64,000 nucleotides of DNA from Rheinheimera faecalis (GCF_021290965.1 NZ_JAJOYT010000013.1:1-64000); one strand, 5' to 3'. Shown: positions 8,463 through 18,041, counted from the first letter of the stretch. Made by a program: numbers and translations. The notes: generated by a model from the sequence alone, not told the origin.

Positions 8463-9764
8463 TTACTCCTTTAACTGCTGATTCAGCGCGCCAAACGAGG
8501 CACGTAAGGACGGATACAAAGTCACCAGATAGCTGCAAAACAAACTCAGCAGCAACAGAGCACTAAGCAACGAAAGATCCCAACTTGCAAACAGGCGATT
8601 AAAAGGCCATAGATAATTCATCAGCTGGATACTGGCAGCACCAATCAGCAAGGCAAACACCAAAGTAATGCAGGTCAGCACAACCACATCCACCAACAGT
8701 TGCTGCTGCAGCTGCCAGCGACTGGCGCCAAGCGCGCGGCGCAGACTGAACTCATACTGGTTGCTGATGTATCGGTTCAGCGATAAATGACTGGCGTTGA
8801 ATATACAAACCACCAGAAACAACAGAGTGACCAGTGCGTACGCTTTCACGTCTCCCGACTCACGACCGAAATAACGGACAATATCACGCAGCGCTGGCAA
8901 CTGATTATTAATATGAACCGGGTGACGGCCCGCAGCCTGCTCAGACTGTGCCAGTTGCAGCATAAAATCCTTATAGGCTTTCTGCTGTGCTGGTGTGTCC
9001 AACTGAACCCAGAACTGCAGCTGATGCAAAGCACCTGTGCGTCCCTGCGTCGCCAGTTGACGATAGTCGGTATCATCCATGGTTCGAGACATGGTGGCCG
9101 ACATATAGTTCAGGTCGTAAGCTGTCTCCAGTGGCATAAACAGCTGTTCAGTATCAGATATGTGATTGCCATTATTCGCATCATACAAACGTGGCAACAT
9201 CTGCCATGGGTTGATGACGGCACTGACTGTAAAATGGCGGTCATCCACCAATAATGATTTCCCCACAACATCAGCTGTACCGTATAACTTTTCGGCAAGT
9301 TGCTTGCCAATCACCACTTCATAGCGCGCACTGTTGTCAGGCCAAATACTTCCTGCAATGACGGGGACATCAAACAGCTGAAAAAAATCGCGCTGAGTCA
9401 GTCGTAAACGTACAGGCAACGGCTGTTGTTTACTGTCTAACCGGACATAACTATCAGAGCTGTACATCGCAGCTTGTGCGGTCGGAATACCGCTACTTGC
9501 GAGCTTTTGCACATTGCTATAACTCAGTACAGGCGGCGGCTCACAACCACTGTCGCAGTCCCCGGGGACCAACAGCATCATGGGGAAAAACAGCTTGTCG
9601 CTTTTCTGCGGCAGCGGGTCGCTGTTTAACCGGTAATAAAAGGTCGCATTAGCGAAAAACATGCCGAGGCCCAGGCTTAAAATCAGCACCGTTAGTAAAT
9701 AAGGCAAGGGGGCACGTTTAATACTGACCAGGCTAATTTTGAAGTAATACTGCAATTGTTCCAT
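8463..9764 (-). CDS. MacB/FtsX-type ABC transporter permease (first of two)
   Basis: A 433-residue permease of the same architecture as its downstream neighbour: helix at about 18-40, a long extracytoplasmic domain with a Cys pair in the GDCDSGCEPPP segment, and three helices in the last 140 residues. AAGGA precedes the ATG by eight bases. It lies 13 bases after the ATPase gene. It is expected to span the inner membrane and couple ATP hydrolysis to movement of the periplasmic adaptor. The substrate is not identifiable. Confidence 0.87.
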   Translation of the reverse strand: MEQLQYYFKISLVSIKRAPLPYLLTVLILSLGLGMFFANATFYYRLNSDPLPQKSDKLFFPMMLLVPGDCDSGCEPPPVLSYSNVQKLASSGIPTAQAAMYSSDSYVRLDSKQQPLPVRLRLTQRDFFQLFDVPVIAGSIWPDNSARYEVVIGKQLAEKLYGTADVVGKSLLVDDRHFTVSAVINPWQMLPRLYDANNGNHISDTEQLFMPLETAYDLNYMSATMSRTMDDTDYRQLATQGRTGALHQLQFWVQLDTPAQQKAYKDFMLQLAQSEQAAGRHPVHINNQLPALRDIVRYFGRESGDVKAYALVTLLFLVVCIFNASHLSLNRYISNQYEFSLRRALGASRWQLQQQLLVDVVVLTCITLVFALLIGAASIQLMNYLWPFNRLFASWDLSLLSALLLLSLFCSYLVTLYPSLRASFGALNQQLKE

Positions 9765-9777
9765 TAGATGATTCCTT

Positions 9778-10473
9778 TCAGGCTACAGCCAGAGGGTCAT
9801 ACAACACAGCGTCGCTGAGTTGCCCGTCGATGATTTGGATTTGCCGGCTAGCCCGACGAGCCTGATCCGGATCATGGGTGACCATCAGGATAGTGCAACC
9901 ATCGCGGTTGATTTGGTCCAGCAACTCCATGACCTGACGAGCCATCAGCGAGTCAAGATTACCTGTGGGTTCGTCGGCCAGTAAAACGCGTGGACTACCG
10001 GCTATGGCTCTGGCAATGGCAACACGTTGCTGCTGACCACCAGAAAGCTGACTAGGGTGATAATTACGACGCGCAGCTAAACCTACAGTTTCCAGCGCAT
10101 GCTCTACACGACGCTTCCGCTCTGCTGGTTTAAAGCCACGATACCGAAGTGGCAGCTCAATATTGTCAAACAGGCTGTAGTCTTTAATCAGGTTAAAACC
10201 CTGAAAAATAAAGCCAATCTTCTCATTGCGCAGTGTCGATAACTCCCGGTCAGACAAGCCTTTAACCGACTTACCATCCAGCAGGTAATCACCTTGATCA
10301 AAGTTTTCCAAAGTTCCAAGTACATTGAGCAAAGTCGACTTCCCCGAACCCGAAGGACCAGTTAATGCCACAAACTCGCCTTCATTAACCCTAATACTGA
10401 TGTCACGCAACGCATGTGTTTCCACCAGTTCAGTGCGAAAAATTTTTGATAAACCTGTTAATTCAATCATCAT
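9778..10473 (-). CDS. ABC transporter ATP-binding protein (MacB/LolD type)
   Basis: A 231-residue ATPase with Walker A GPSGSGKST (about residue 40), Q-loop FIFQGFNL, signature LSGGQQQRVAIARA, Walker B VLLADEPTGNLD and switch His in MVTHD. The LolD/MacB-like signature fits the two FtsX-type permeases that follow. Two adjacent ATG codons occur; the second, five bases after AGGAGG, is the better-spaced start and would remove one Met. Powers the tripartite exporter encoded by this operon. Confidence 0.93.
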   Translation of the reverse strand: MMIELTGLSKIFRTELVETHALRDISIRVNEGEFVALTGPSGSGKSTLLNVLGTLENFDQGDYLLDGKSVKGLSDRELSTLRNEKIGFIFQGFNLIKDYSLFDNIELPLRYRGFKPAERKRRVEHALETVGLAARRNYHPSQLSGGQQQRVAIARAIAGSPRVLLADEPTGNLDSLMARQVMELLDQINRDGCTILMVTHDPDQARRASRQIQIIDGQLSDAVLYDPLAVA

Positions 10474-10489
10474 ATCCTCCTGATCTATA

Positions 10490-11758
10490 TCAGTTTAGCC
10501 GCACCTTAGCGGCATCCTTAAACTCACTCAAACTGGAAATCACTAGTTGATCGCCTTCTTTTGCACCATCTAGCAATTCCACCCATTGCACAGAAATAGC
10601 TCCAAGTTGCAAAGGGGTCTTTGTTGCCAATCCGTCTTGCACCAGATAACCAGTCCGGCCTCCGCCACTGGCCACAAAATCGCCACGTTTGATGCGAAGC
10701 ACATTGTCTTTTTGCTCAATAATGACGCGGGCCGATAAACGCTGGTTCTGACGTAAGCTGGTGCTGTCGTTCTGAGAAAAACGTACCCGGGCTGTGACTA
10801 AGTTGTCTTTGACTTCAGGCGCTATATGACTCAGTTCACCTTTGAGTTGCTGATTGCCCAAATTCACTTCGACCGGCATACCCACGGCTAAATCGCGGAT
10901 ATAACTTTCCTGTACCGACAACTCAGCTTCGTAGCGACTTAAGTCGATCACAGTGAGCAAACCTACACCCGCAAGTACATGGCTTTGCTGCTCTACCAGC
11001 CAGTTACCGACCTGGCCTGTCACAGGTGCTTTAATTTGTAAGGCCGCCAGCTTTCTATCCAGTTCAGACACGACCAAAGCCTGACGAGCTAAAGCGGACT
11101 GACCAGACTTTTTTTCGAAATTAAGCTTATCCGAAGCCAAGGCGACTTTACGTTTGGCATGGTCAAATTCCAGCTCAGCCTGCAATAACTTGTCTTTGGC
11201 GACGTCGTAATCCAGTTGACGAATTACACCCACTTTAATGGATTGCTCAGCGCGGGCCAGTTCACGTTTGGCGGCTATTAAGTTGACCTGAGCCGTATTT
11301 TGCACCTGCTCCATATCCAGCTTCAGTTCACGTGCTAATAAAGCGGTACGCTCAAAGTCAGATTCCATACTGGCCAGTAAAGCGCGTTGTTGCTCTAACT
11401 CGTTATCCAGAGCCGGGCTTGATACCACAGCCAATAAATCGCCTAGTTGCACTGCTTCACCAGGTTGCTTCAGATACTGAACCTGACCCGCTTCCTGACT
11501 AAATAAAGTAGGCGCATTGGCCGCAACCACTCTACCCTGCACCGATAAGTCGCGGGTAAAACTGCCGCGTTCCACTATAGCCAGCTGCACCTGATCTTTT
11601 GGCAACACCAAAGATGCCTGAGCCGAGCTGGCCGCCAGCAGGCTATAACTGATATAACAGATACCAGCCATAAACAAAGTGGCGAGCGCTGGACGACGCC
11701 ACTGTCTGGTTTTGTGCGGTTGGATTTGAATATCCTGATTTTCTGTGCCCTGGATCAT
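10490..11758 (-). CDS. HlyD/RND-type periplasmic adaptor of the ABC efflux operon
   Basis: A 422-residue membrane-fusion protein: an N-terminal anchor helix (about residues 22-42), a lipoyl-like half-motif (EAGQVQYLKQPGEAV), a long alpha-hairpin (about 110-250) and a barrel domain towards the C-terminus. The frame is open to 11848, but the ATG at 11758 has GGAGA at proper distance, and the sigma-54 promoter at 11791-11806 would give a leader of roughly 20 bases. It is the first gene of the operon. No outer-membrane partner is encoded beside it. Confidence 0.87.
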   Translation of the reverse strand: MIQGTENQDIQIQPHKTRQWRRPALATLFMAGICYISYSLLAASSAQASLVLPKDQVQLAIVERGSFTRDLSVQGRVVAANAPTLFSQEAGQVQYLKQPGEAVQLGDLLAVVSSPALDNELEQQRALLASMESDFERTALLARELKLDMEQVQNTAQVNLIAAKRELARAEQSIKVGVIRQLDYDVAKDKLLQAELEFDHAKRKVALASDKLNFEKKSGQSALARQALVVSELDRKLAALQIKAPVTGQVGNWLVEQQSHVLAGVGLLTVIDLSRYEAELSVQESYIRDLAVGMPVEVNLGNQQLKGELSHIAPEVKDNLVTARVRFSQNDSTSLRQNQRLSARVIIEQKDNVLRIKRGDFVASGGGRTGYLVQDGLATKTPLQLGAISVQWVELLDGAKEGDQLVISSLSEFKDAAKVRLN

Positions 11759-11790
11759 CGTAGTTCTCCGTATTCTGATTAACCAGATAT

Positions 11791-11806
11791 AGCAGGGAAC
11801 GTGCCA
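11791..11806 (-). promoter_or_regulatory. sigma-54 (-24/-12) promoter
   Basis: The minus strand reads TGGCACGTTCCCTGCT. Against the sigma-54 consensus TGGCAC-N5-TTGC it has the full -24 element and the GC of the -12 element at the correct spacing, with one mismatch (C for the first T of TTGC). Transcription should start about 12 bases downstream, shortly before the ATG at 11758. The operon encodes its own sigma-54 activator. Confidence 0.82.
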
Positions 11807-11873
11807 GCACAAAAAATATGCGTAACTTATTGTTTTATAATGAAACAATGAAAATTTAATGACTAATTAAAAC

Positions 11874-11922
11874 TGTCCGCGGACATAAAAAGTGTCCGCA
11901 AACATCAGCCGGACAGCGGACA
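11874..11922. promoter_or_regulatory. clustered TGTCCGC/GCGGACA half-sites, probable enhancer (UAS)
   Basis: A perfect 12-base palindrome TGTCCGCGGACA lies at 11874-11885. A second TGTCCGC at 11893-11899 faces CCGGACA (11909-11915) and GCGGACA (11916-11922). The cluster is 70-130 bases upstream of the sigma-54 promoter, a normal distance for activator binding. It is the likely site for the NtrC-type regulator of the same operon, and could also affect the divergent gene at 11944. Confidence 0.75.
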
Positions 11923-11943
11923 TCCGGAAACGAAGGAGTAAAG

Positions 11944-12243
11944 ATGCATTATTTATTGCAGTATCAAACATCAGCGGATTATCTGGAAAAGCGGGTGTTG
12001 TTTCGTGCCGAACATTTGCAGTTGGCCTGGTTGGCCGCTGAACGAGGTGAGTTGGTATTAGGCGGAGCAGTTGGCGAGCCCATAGAAAGCGCGATGCTGC
12101 TGTTTAACGTTGCAGATGCGGCGCAGGTGAAAGCCTTTGCCGAATCGGATCCCTACGTGATCAACGGCTTAGTCAGCAGCTACCGTATCCTGCCATGGCA
12201 TACGGTAGTGGGTGAACAAGCCGCAACGCCTATAAGGGTCTGA
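11944..12243 (+). CDS. YciI-family protein
   Basis: A 99-residue protein with the compact YciI-like (dimeric alpha+beta barrel) pattern: MHYLLQYQ strand, a His at about 22 in FRAEHLQL, GELVLGGAVGEP, and a C-terminal FAESDPYVINGLV segment with the conserved DP. Some family members have hydrolase or dehalogenase-like activity, but most are uncharacterised. GGAG precedes the ATG. It is divergent from the efflux operon and shares the short control region containing the TGTCCGC sites. Confidence 0.82.
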   Translation: MHYLLQYQTSADYLEKRVLFRAEHLQLAWLAAERGELVLGGAVGEPIESAMLLFNVADAAQVKAFAESDPYVINGLVSSYRILPWHTVVGEQAATPIRV

Positions 12244-12376
12244 GCCATCGGCTCTGACCTCAAAATCTGAACAGCTTCTATAACAGTTCTGAACCCGGTC
12301 GATTTTGATAGTAGATATGAGCTAAATATGTGGGTCAGAGCCAAATATGGGGGTCAGAGCTAAAGCTCTGACCCCA
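12244..12376. repeat. REP-like repeats with a strong hairpin between convergent genes
   Basis: The region repeats GGGTCAGAGC (near 12332 and 12351) and its complement GCTCTGACC (near 12250 and 12365). The last pair forms a 12-base stem GGGGTCAGAGCT/AGCTCTGACCCC at 12350-12375, followed on the plus strand by AGTTTTACTTTTT. It probably ends both the YciI gene and the ydbL operon. The sequence resembles REP elements that spread in gammaproteobacteria; no transposase is present here. Confidence 0.6.
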
Positions 12377-12379
12377 GTT

Positions 12380-12721
12380 TTACTTTTTCTGCCACTGACC
12401 GTTTAGCTGGATAAACTGGCCAGCTTCGGTTTTTTCTATGGCTTTTTGGCCTGCAATAGCTTCGACATCAGATAGCTGAATACCGTTTTTAGCGGCCAGT
12501 TTCTGATACTCAGCTTTGCGGGCTTTGTTAATTAAATCAGCTATTTCTTTGGCTTGCGCTGATGAGCCCACCACTCCTAAATAACCGTTCGGTTGTTCAC
12601 CCACCAAGCCCTGGGTTTTTGCTGCGCCTAAGGCCGACATAGCTTGTTGTAAATCCATGGCCATTAAAGGCAAACTGACAGCAAATACAGCTGAAAGGGC
12701 TAATTTAGTTAAAGTTTTCAT
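12380..12721 (-). CDS. ydbL: YdbL family protein (DUF1318)
   Basis: A 113-residue periplasmic protein with a signal peptide ending near LMAMD. The body matches the YdbL/DUF1318 pattern: LGAAKTQGLVGEQPNGYLG, then a helical INKARKAEYQKLAAKNG segment and a terminal GQWQKK. In E. coli YdbL is encoded with YdbH and YnbE and is proposed to assist the assembly of that envelope bridge. Here it is the last gene of the same three-gene order, 12 bases after ynbE. Confidence 0.9.
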   Translation of the reverse strand: MKTLTKLALSAVFAVSLPLMAMDLQQAMSALGAAKTQGLVGEQPNGYLGVVGSSAQAKEIADLINKARKAEYQKLAAKNGIQLSDVEAIAGQKAIEKTEAGQFIQLNGQWQKK

Positions 12722-12733
12722 ATCTTGGCTTCC

Positions 12734-12919
12734 TTAAAATAAACCGCTGGAATCACTGATTAATTCGTCCAGTTCTTTGTCCACTTTAATCAAAATTTCA
12801 TGCTGAATTTTGACATTCAAATTGATATTAATCGGCTCATTGGGCATAGCCACCTGCACTGTTGGGGTACAGGCTGCAGTGACTAAGATGGCCAAACAAA
12901 GGCTTAGAGCTTTGTTCAT
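12734..12919 (-). CDS. ynbE: YnbE family outer-membrane lipoprotein
   Basis: A 61-residue lipoprotein with lipobox VTAAC (Cys about 17). After a short linker the chain reads EPININLNVKIQHEILIKVD, a beta-rich segment typical of YnbE, which is thought to extend the YdbH beta-structure to the outer membrane. It lies between ydbH and ydbL as in Enterobacteria. Confidence 0.88.
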   Translation of the reverse strand: MNKALSLCLAILVTAACTPTVQVAMPNEPININLNVKIQHEILIKVDKELDELISDSSGLF

Positions 12920-12995
12920 GCGGCACCTCCATGTGCCTTACCCTGATGGGCGGCCTTTGGCCGTGAAAATTGTCTATCCTGCCAATTATGCATTG

Positions 12996-14996
12996 TTACT
13001 CCTTGCGGGCATCTTTGGCTTTTTGGGCTGCCAGACGCTGTTGAACCCGTTTTTTCACTAACTCGCTGACCTGACCACTTAACTGTAGGCTGGTGATCAT
13101 TGCCGGTAAATTCTCTTCTAAATTAATACTGAAATTCACAGCCCGGCCTTTTTCAAAATCCGGGTTATTGCCTTCCAGTTTAAGCGCCAGTAACAACTGG
13201 CCTTCTTTGCTGTAACTGACTCCGGCTGACAGCACTGAAAAATGAAAATTCTGTAGTGCCTGCATTACAATCTTCATGCCCTGATTCGATGCGGCCATAG
13301 CCTGAGCTTTTTGCGACTGATAGGCAATTTTGCCACCAGGCTCCAAAGCCGCCACAGAGCCCTGGGCCACAGTCAGCTTGCCTTGTTCTATGCTCAGAGG
13401 CAAAGTACCAGATATAGTTCCTTGCCCTGTCATATCGGCGCTGGGGTGCTGCTTCAGCAGCTCTGCCAACTGTAATTTATCGAGTTGCAGCAATACTTTA
13501 GCATCTTTACTTAAATCGATCTGCTGCTGGGTGCCTCTGACCTGTCCGCCAAATAAAGCCAGTTGCAGCTGCTTCAGGTCTAACTTACCTTTGAACCAAT
13601 CCGGCGCTTTTGTTTTGTACACCGCATTCAATTCCAAAGGCCCCATCACCAGACCATGGTTAATCTGTTGTAGCTTTAGATCCCCAGTCTGAACTGTCCA
13701 GGCCGCACCTTCGCTGAACAACTTTAGTTTGGTGGTTAAACCGGTAAATACAGTTCTGTCGTAAATACCGCTTAAATCCCGAAGCACCAGTTCTGTTTGC
13801 TGCTTGGTCAGCGCCATGCTGCCAAGGTCAAACTCCAACTGACCTTTGCCTGACGCTTTGCCTTTTTGCAACGTCAGCAGTTCAGGCCAAAAAGGTCCAA
13901 TTTGCAGCGGGTTACCGGCCAGAAAAAACAGCTCTGGTAAGGTCCAACTGGCACTGACTTTTTGCTCTGCCATTTGTATTTTATGATCAAGTGCCAAAGA
14001 TAAACTGTTCGCTAACCGACCTTCGATTTGTGCTTGTTGCTGTTGATACAAAACAGTGCCGGCCCAATTCCAGTCCAGCGTTTTGAGCAAAGGATGCTGC
14101 AGCTGCTTCACTTCAAGTTTCAGATCGCTTTTCAGCTGCGCATTCACCAACTGCGTTGGGTCCAATTCCAGCTGCAATGAGCTTGCATTCAGCACCAACT
14201 GCTGTACCTGCAAATCAGGTTGCTGATAACTGGTGGTTAGTTGCAAAGGTTCGGTAGCTTCAAATTGCAGCAGGTTGTTTTGCCAGACGGCTCGACCGCT
14301 TAGCTTTAACATTAAGTCAGAGAGTTGATACTGCTGCCAATTGAGCTTGCTGCTTAAAAGGCTCAGTTCAAACTGTGGAATTTGCAGTTGTTCGGCTGTT
14401 GGTGTGATCAAGGCTTTGAGCGCCAGCTTTGCATCGCCGACACCTTCAATAAATACGGCTTGTTGATTCGCCAGTTGTAATTGTATCTGTTGGCTTTGTT
14501 CGCTGTAGGTTAAAGCGCCAGTGAGCAGGCAGTCGGTATTTTCAGTGTTGTTGCTGAGCTTAGTGTTTAAACGGGCACAAGGCAGCGAGACTTCTATCTG
14601 TTCGAACGTCAAAACCTTTGGTAACCAAAGCGGTAAGGTGGGTACTGAAGGCGCAGCTTCTTGTTCTGTTTCGGTGGATGCGGCCAGCTGTATATCCAAT
14701 TGGGCTTTTAGGGATTTAGCTTTTACCAAATCCAAAGGCCAGGGCCAGCCCGTCCAGCCGAGCTCTAATTGTTCCAGTTGCACCTGCTGATGACCAGAAA
14801 ACGGCAATTGTAAGGACAACTGTTCAACGCGCGCCGAGCCCCATGACAATTCAAGTCCTTGCCACTTTGGACTCAATTGAGTCCACCAAAATTGCAACTG
14901 AATAAAAGCAAATACGCTGCCTGCCAGCAGCAATAACAGCAGGTTCCATTTTAACCAGGATGTCGATTTTTTCGTGCCAGAAACAGGCTTAGTCAC
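12996..14996 (-). CDS. ydbH: YdbH family AsmA-like intermembrane phospholipid transport protein
   Basis: A 666-residue protein with one N-terminal membrane helix (about residues 18-36) and a very long periplasmic body rich in alternating Leu/Gln beta strands, as expected for the AsmA-like bridge proteins (YdbH, TamB, YhdP) that move phospholipid between the membranes. The C-terminal part (ALEPGGKIAYQS, GVSYSKEGQLLLALKLEGNNPDF) matches the YdbH family. It is shorter than E. coli YdbH (about 880 residues). The ynbE and ydbL genes follow on the same strand. Confidence 0.85.
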   Translation of the reverse strand: MTKPVSGTKKSTSWLKWNLLLLLLAGSVFAFIQLQFWWTQLSPKWQGLELSWGSARVEQLSLQLPFSGHQQVQLEQLELGWTGWPWPLDLVKAKSLKAQLDIQLAASTETEQEAAPSVPTLPLWLPKVLTFEQIEVSLPCARLNTKLSNNTENTDCLLTGALTYSEQSQQIQLQLANQQAVFIEGVGDAKLALKALITPTAEQLQIPQFELSLLSSKLNWQQYQLSDLMLKLSGRAVWQNNLLQFEATEPLQLTTSYQQPDLQVQQLVLNASSLQLELDPTQLVNAQLKSDLKLEVKQLQHPLLKTLDWNWAGTVLYQQQQAQIEGRLANSLSLALDHKIQMAEQKVSASWTLPELFFLAGNPLQIGPFWPELLTLQKGKASGKGQLEFDLGSMALTKQQTELVLRDLSGIYDRTVFTGLTTKLKLFSEGAAWTVQTGDLKLQQINHGLVMGPLELNAVYKTKAPDWFKGKLDLKQLQLALFGGQVRGTQQQIDLSKDAKVLLQLDKLQLAELLKQHPSADMTGQGTISGTLPLSIEQGKLTVAQGSVAALEPGGKIAYQSQKAQAMAASNQGMKIVMQALQNFHFSVLSAGVSYSKEGQLLLALKLEGNNPDFEKGRAVNFSINLEENLPAMITSLQLSGQVSELVKKRVQQRLAAQKAKDARKE

Positions 14997-15200
14997 TTCG
15001 TATCCTCTTTGCTTGTCAGAACTATAAGCCAGACAGGCTGAATTATGAATGAATTCAGGCCCCTGGTCTGGCGCTAAACAGTGCCGGAAACCAGTGCTAT
15101 TGAGCCGCTTCTGGCCGCATTGTATCGTTTTGTTACACAGTTGTATCTTTGTAAGCCAAAAGAAACGTGTTTTAATCGGGCCATCAACAAGGAGGAACCT

Positions 15201-18041
15201 ATGAACAAATCTAAACTGGCAATAGCCATAGCTTTTGCCGTAACTTTAGCCGCTTGTGGCACTCAGACTCATACAAACTTACCCGCTGGCGTGAAATTAA
15301 TTGACCAGTCAAAACCCCAGCAAGGCATTCATATTCCCTATAAAAAGTATCAGTTGGACAATGGTTTAACTGTTATTGTTCATGAAGATAACTCAGATCC
15401 GCTGGTGCATGTAGACGTCACCTACCATGTAGGTTCAGCCCGTGAAGAGTTAGGTAAATCAGGTTTTGCTCACTTCTTTGAACATATGATGTTTCAGGGT
15501 TCTGAAAACGTCGGTGACGAACAACACTTCAAAATTATCACCGAAGCTGGTGGTACCTTAAACGGCACGACCAACTCAGACCGCACCAACTACTTCGAAA
15601 CAGTGCCGGTGAATCAGGTTGAAAAAATGCTCTGGTTAGAAGCTGACCGCATGGGCTTTTTACTGGACGCTGTCACAGAGAAGAAGTTTGAAGTTCAGCG
15701 TGAAACTGTGAAAAACGAACGGGGTCAGCGGGTGGACAACCAACCGTACGGCCGTTTAAATGAACGTGTATCTCAGGCATTGTATCCGGACGGCCACCCT
15801 TACTCCTGGCCTGTTATTGGTTATATGGACGATTTAAACCGCGCTAACGTCAATGACGTAAAAGCCTTTTTCCTGCGCTGGTATGGTCCAAATAACGCTA
15901 CTTTAACAGTAGGTGGTGCTGTCAAAGCCGAAGATATTCTGCCTCTGGTGCAAAAGTATTTTGGCTCTATTCCACGTGGTCCTGAAGTGACGGATGCAAC
16001 CAAGTCCTTCGTCAAACTGCCGGAAACCCGTTACATTTCGATGGAAGACAATGTGCATTTGCCACTGATCTACATCACCTATCCAACAGTCTACGCCACC
16101 CATAAAGACGAAGCCGCATTGGATATTTTGTCGGAAATTTTAGGCGGCGGTAACAACTCACTGCTTTATAAAAATCTGGTGAAAAACCAGCTGGCTGTGC
16201 AAGCCGCGGTATCGCACCCATGCCGTGAGCTGGCTTGTGAGTTTTCTTTATATGCACTGCCTCATCCGGCTTCAGGCAAAACTCTGGCCGATATCGAACA
16301 AGTAATCCGTGCCAGCCTGACCGAATTTGAACAACGTGGCGTGACAGACGACGATTTACTGAAAGTAAAAGCCAAGATGGAAGCCAGCAGCATTTTTGGT
16401 CTGCAAAGTGTATCCGGCAAAGTCAGCCAGTTAGCTGCCAGTCAGACCTTCCAGGGCAAACCCGATACTATTGCTGATGATATAGCCCGTTATAACGCCG
16501 TAACCAAAGAAGATGTAATGCGGGTGTACAACAGCTACATTAAAAATCAAAACTCTGTGGTGATGAGTGTGGTGCCAAAAGGTCAGAAACAACTGATTGC
16601 CAAAGCAGACAATTTCACGCCGGTACAACACGACTTTGGTGGCCCCTCAAAAACCAAAGCTGAAGATTTACAGGTACGTAAAGCAACAGATAACTTTGAC
16701 CGCAGCAAACAACCTATGGCGGGTATAAACCCTGCTGTTGAATTGCCAGCCACCTGGACCATGGATTTAGGTAATGGCATTAAGGTGTTAGGCAGCCAAA
16801 GTACAGAAACGCCTACGACTTCGTTATTGCTGAAAATCCCTGTAGGCAGCTATTACGAAACGGCTGATAAAGCTGGCGTATCTGCCTTACTTGCAGCCAT
16901 TCTGAATGAAAGCACGCAAAACTACAGCACAGAACAAATGAGTCTGGAACTGGAAAAGCTGGGCAGCACCATCAGCATCAGTTCAGGCGACAGTTACATT
17001 GATGTCTTTGTATCCAGCTTAAGCAAAAATCTGCCACAAACCTTAAAGCTGCTGGAAGAAAAGTTACGCAGCCCAGGTTTTAAAGCGGAAGACTTCAGCC
17101 GCCTGCAGCAACAAACCCTGCAAGGTATTCAACACAACGCAACGAGCCCGGCTTATATAGCAGCGACGGCCTACAACAAAATGATGTTTGATGGCAGCAT
17201 TGCGGCTTTACCTAACGAAGGCACGCTGGAGTCTGTCAGCAAATTAACCCTGGATGATGTGAAAAACTGGTATCAGACCTACTTTAAACCAGCAGGTGGT
17301 CAGCTGATTGTGGTGTCCGATTTAGCCCAGGACAAAGTAGCAGCAGAGCTGAAAACTCAGTTGGCTGACTGGCAAGGCAAAGGCCCGACTGTGCAGGTGA
17401 ATACAGGCAATATGAAAGCTAAGCCTGGCACTATTTATCTGCTGGATAAACCTGATGCACCACAGTCTGAAATTCGCATTGGTAAGCGTTCACTGACCCA
17501 GGACATTACTGGTGAGTTTTATCAGGCAAGCCTGATGAACTTCGTGTTAGGTGGCACTTTTAACAGCCGTATTAACCTGAATTTGCGTGAAGACAAAGGT
17601 TACACCTACGGCGCCCGCGCCAGCTTCATTGCTGACAAGTTTGCAGGTACTTACACCGCGTCTGCAGCAGTGCGTGCTGATGCCACAGCTGATTCTATCC
17701 GTCAATTTATCAATGAACTGGATACCTTCCAGCAAAAAGGCATTGCGGATGATGAGCTGGCCTTTATGCGTCAGGCCATTAATCAGTCAGATGCGCTGAA
17801 ATACGAAACGCCAAATGCCAAGTTAGGTTTTATGGCGCAAATTCTGGAATTTAACTTAACGCCGGATTTTGTGCGTGAACGTAATCAGATTGTGTCTGGT
17901 ATCAGTAAAGAGCAAATTAACGCGCTGGCAGCTAAGCACTTAAATACCAAAGAAATGACAATTCTGGTGGTGGGCGACGCAAAAAGCTTAACGCCTGAAC
18001 TGGAAAAACTGGGTTATCCGGTGGAAAAAATCAGCCTGTAA
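15201..18041 (+). CDS. M16-family (pitrilysin/insulinase) zinc metallopeptidase lipoprotein
   Basis: A 946-residue lipoprotein (lipobox LAAC, Cys19). The N-terminal M16 half has the inverted zinc motif HFFEH (His91, Glu94, His95) with a third ligand Glu near 173 in KNERGQ. The C-terminal half repeats the fold but lacks the motif, as in other two-lobed M16 peptidases. I chose the ATG at 15201 because of the GGAGG site and the lipoprotein signal; the frame is open to 15081. Likely degrades peptides in the periplasm. A hairpin terminator follows. Confidence 0.92.
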   Translation: MNKSKLAIAIAFAVTLAACGTQTHTNLPAGVKLIDQSKPQQGIHIPYKKYQLDNGLTVIVHEDNSDPLVHVDVTYHVGSAREELGKSGFAHFFEHMMFQGSENVGDEQHFKIITEAGGTLNGTTNSDRTNYFETVPVNQVEKMLWLEADRMGFLLDAVTEKKFEVQRETVKNERGQRVDNQPYGRLNERVSQALYPDGHPYSWPVIGYMDDLNRANVNDVKAFFLRWYGPNNATLTVGGAVKAEDILPLVQKYFGSIPRGPEVTDATKSFVKLPETRYISMEDNVHLPLIYITYPTVYATHKDEAALDILSEILGGGNNSLLYKNLVKNQLAVQAAVSHPCRELACEFSLYALPHPASGKTLADIEQVIRASLTEFEQRGVTDDDLLKVKAKMEASSIFGLQSVSGKVSQLAASQTFQGKPDTIADDIARYNAVTKEDVMRVYNSYIKNQNSVVMSVVPKGQKQLIAKADNFTPVQHDFGGPSKTKAEDLQVRKATDNFDRSKQPMAGINPAVELPATWTMDLGNGIKVLGSQSTETPTTSLLLKIPVGSYYETADKAGVSALLAAILNESTQNYSTEQMSLELEKLGSTISISSGDSYIDVFVSSLSKNLPQTLKLLEEKLRSPGFKAEDFSRLQQQTLQGIQHNATSPAYIAATAYNKMMFDGSIAALPNEGTLESVSKLTLDDVKNWYQTYFKPAGGQLIVVSDLAQDKVAAELKTQLADWQGKGPTVQVNTGNMKAKPGTIYLLDKPDAPQSEIRIGKRSLTQDITGEFYQASLMNFVLGGTFNSRINLNLREDKGYTYGARASFIADKFAGTYTASAAVRADATADSIRQFINELDTFQQKGIADDELAFMRQAINQSDALKYETPNAKLGFMAQILEFNLTPDFVRERNQIVSGISKEQINALAAKHLNTKEMTILVVGDAKSLTPELEKLGYPVEKISL

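Noticed and set aside
8787-9254. 155-codon plus-strand frame inside the permease gene
   Set aside because: Antisense shadow of a well-supported permease; no ribosome site or domain.
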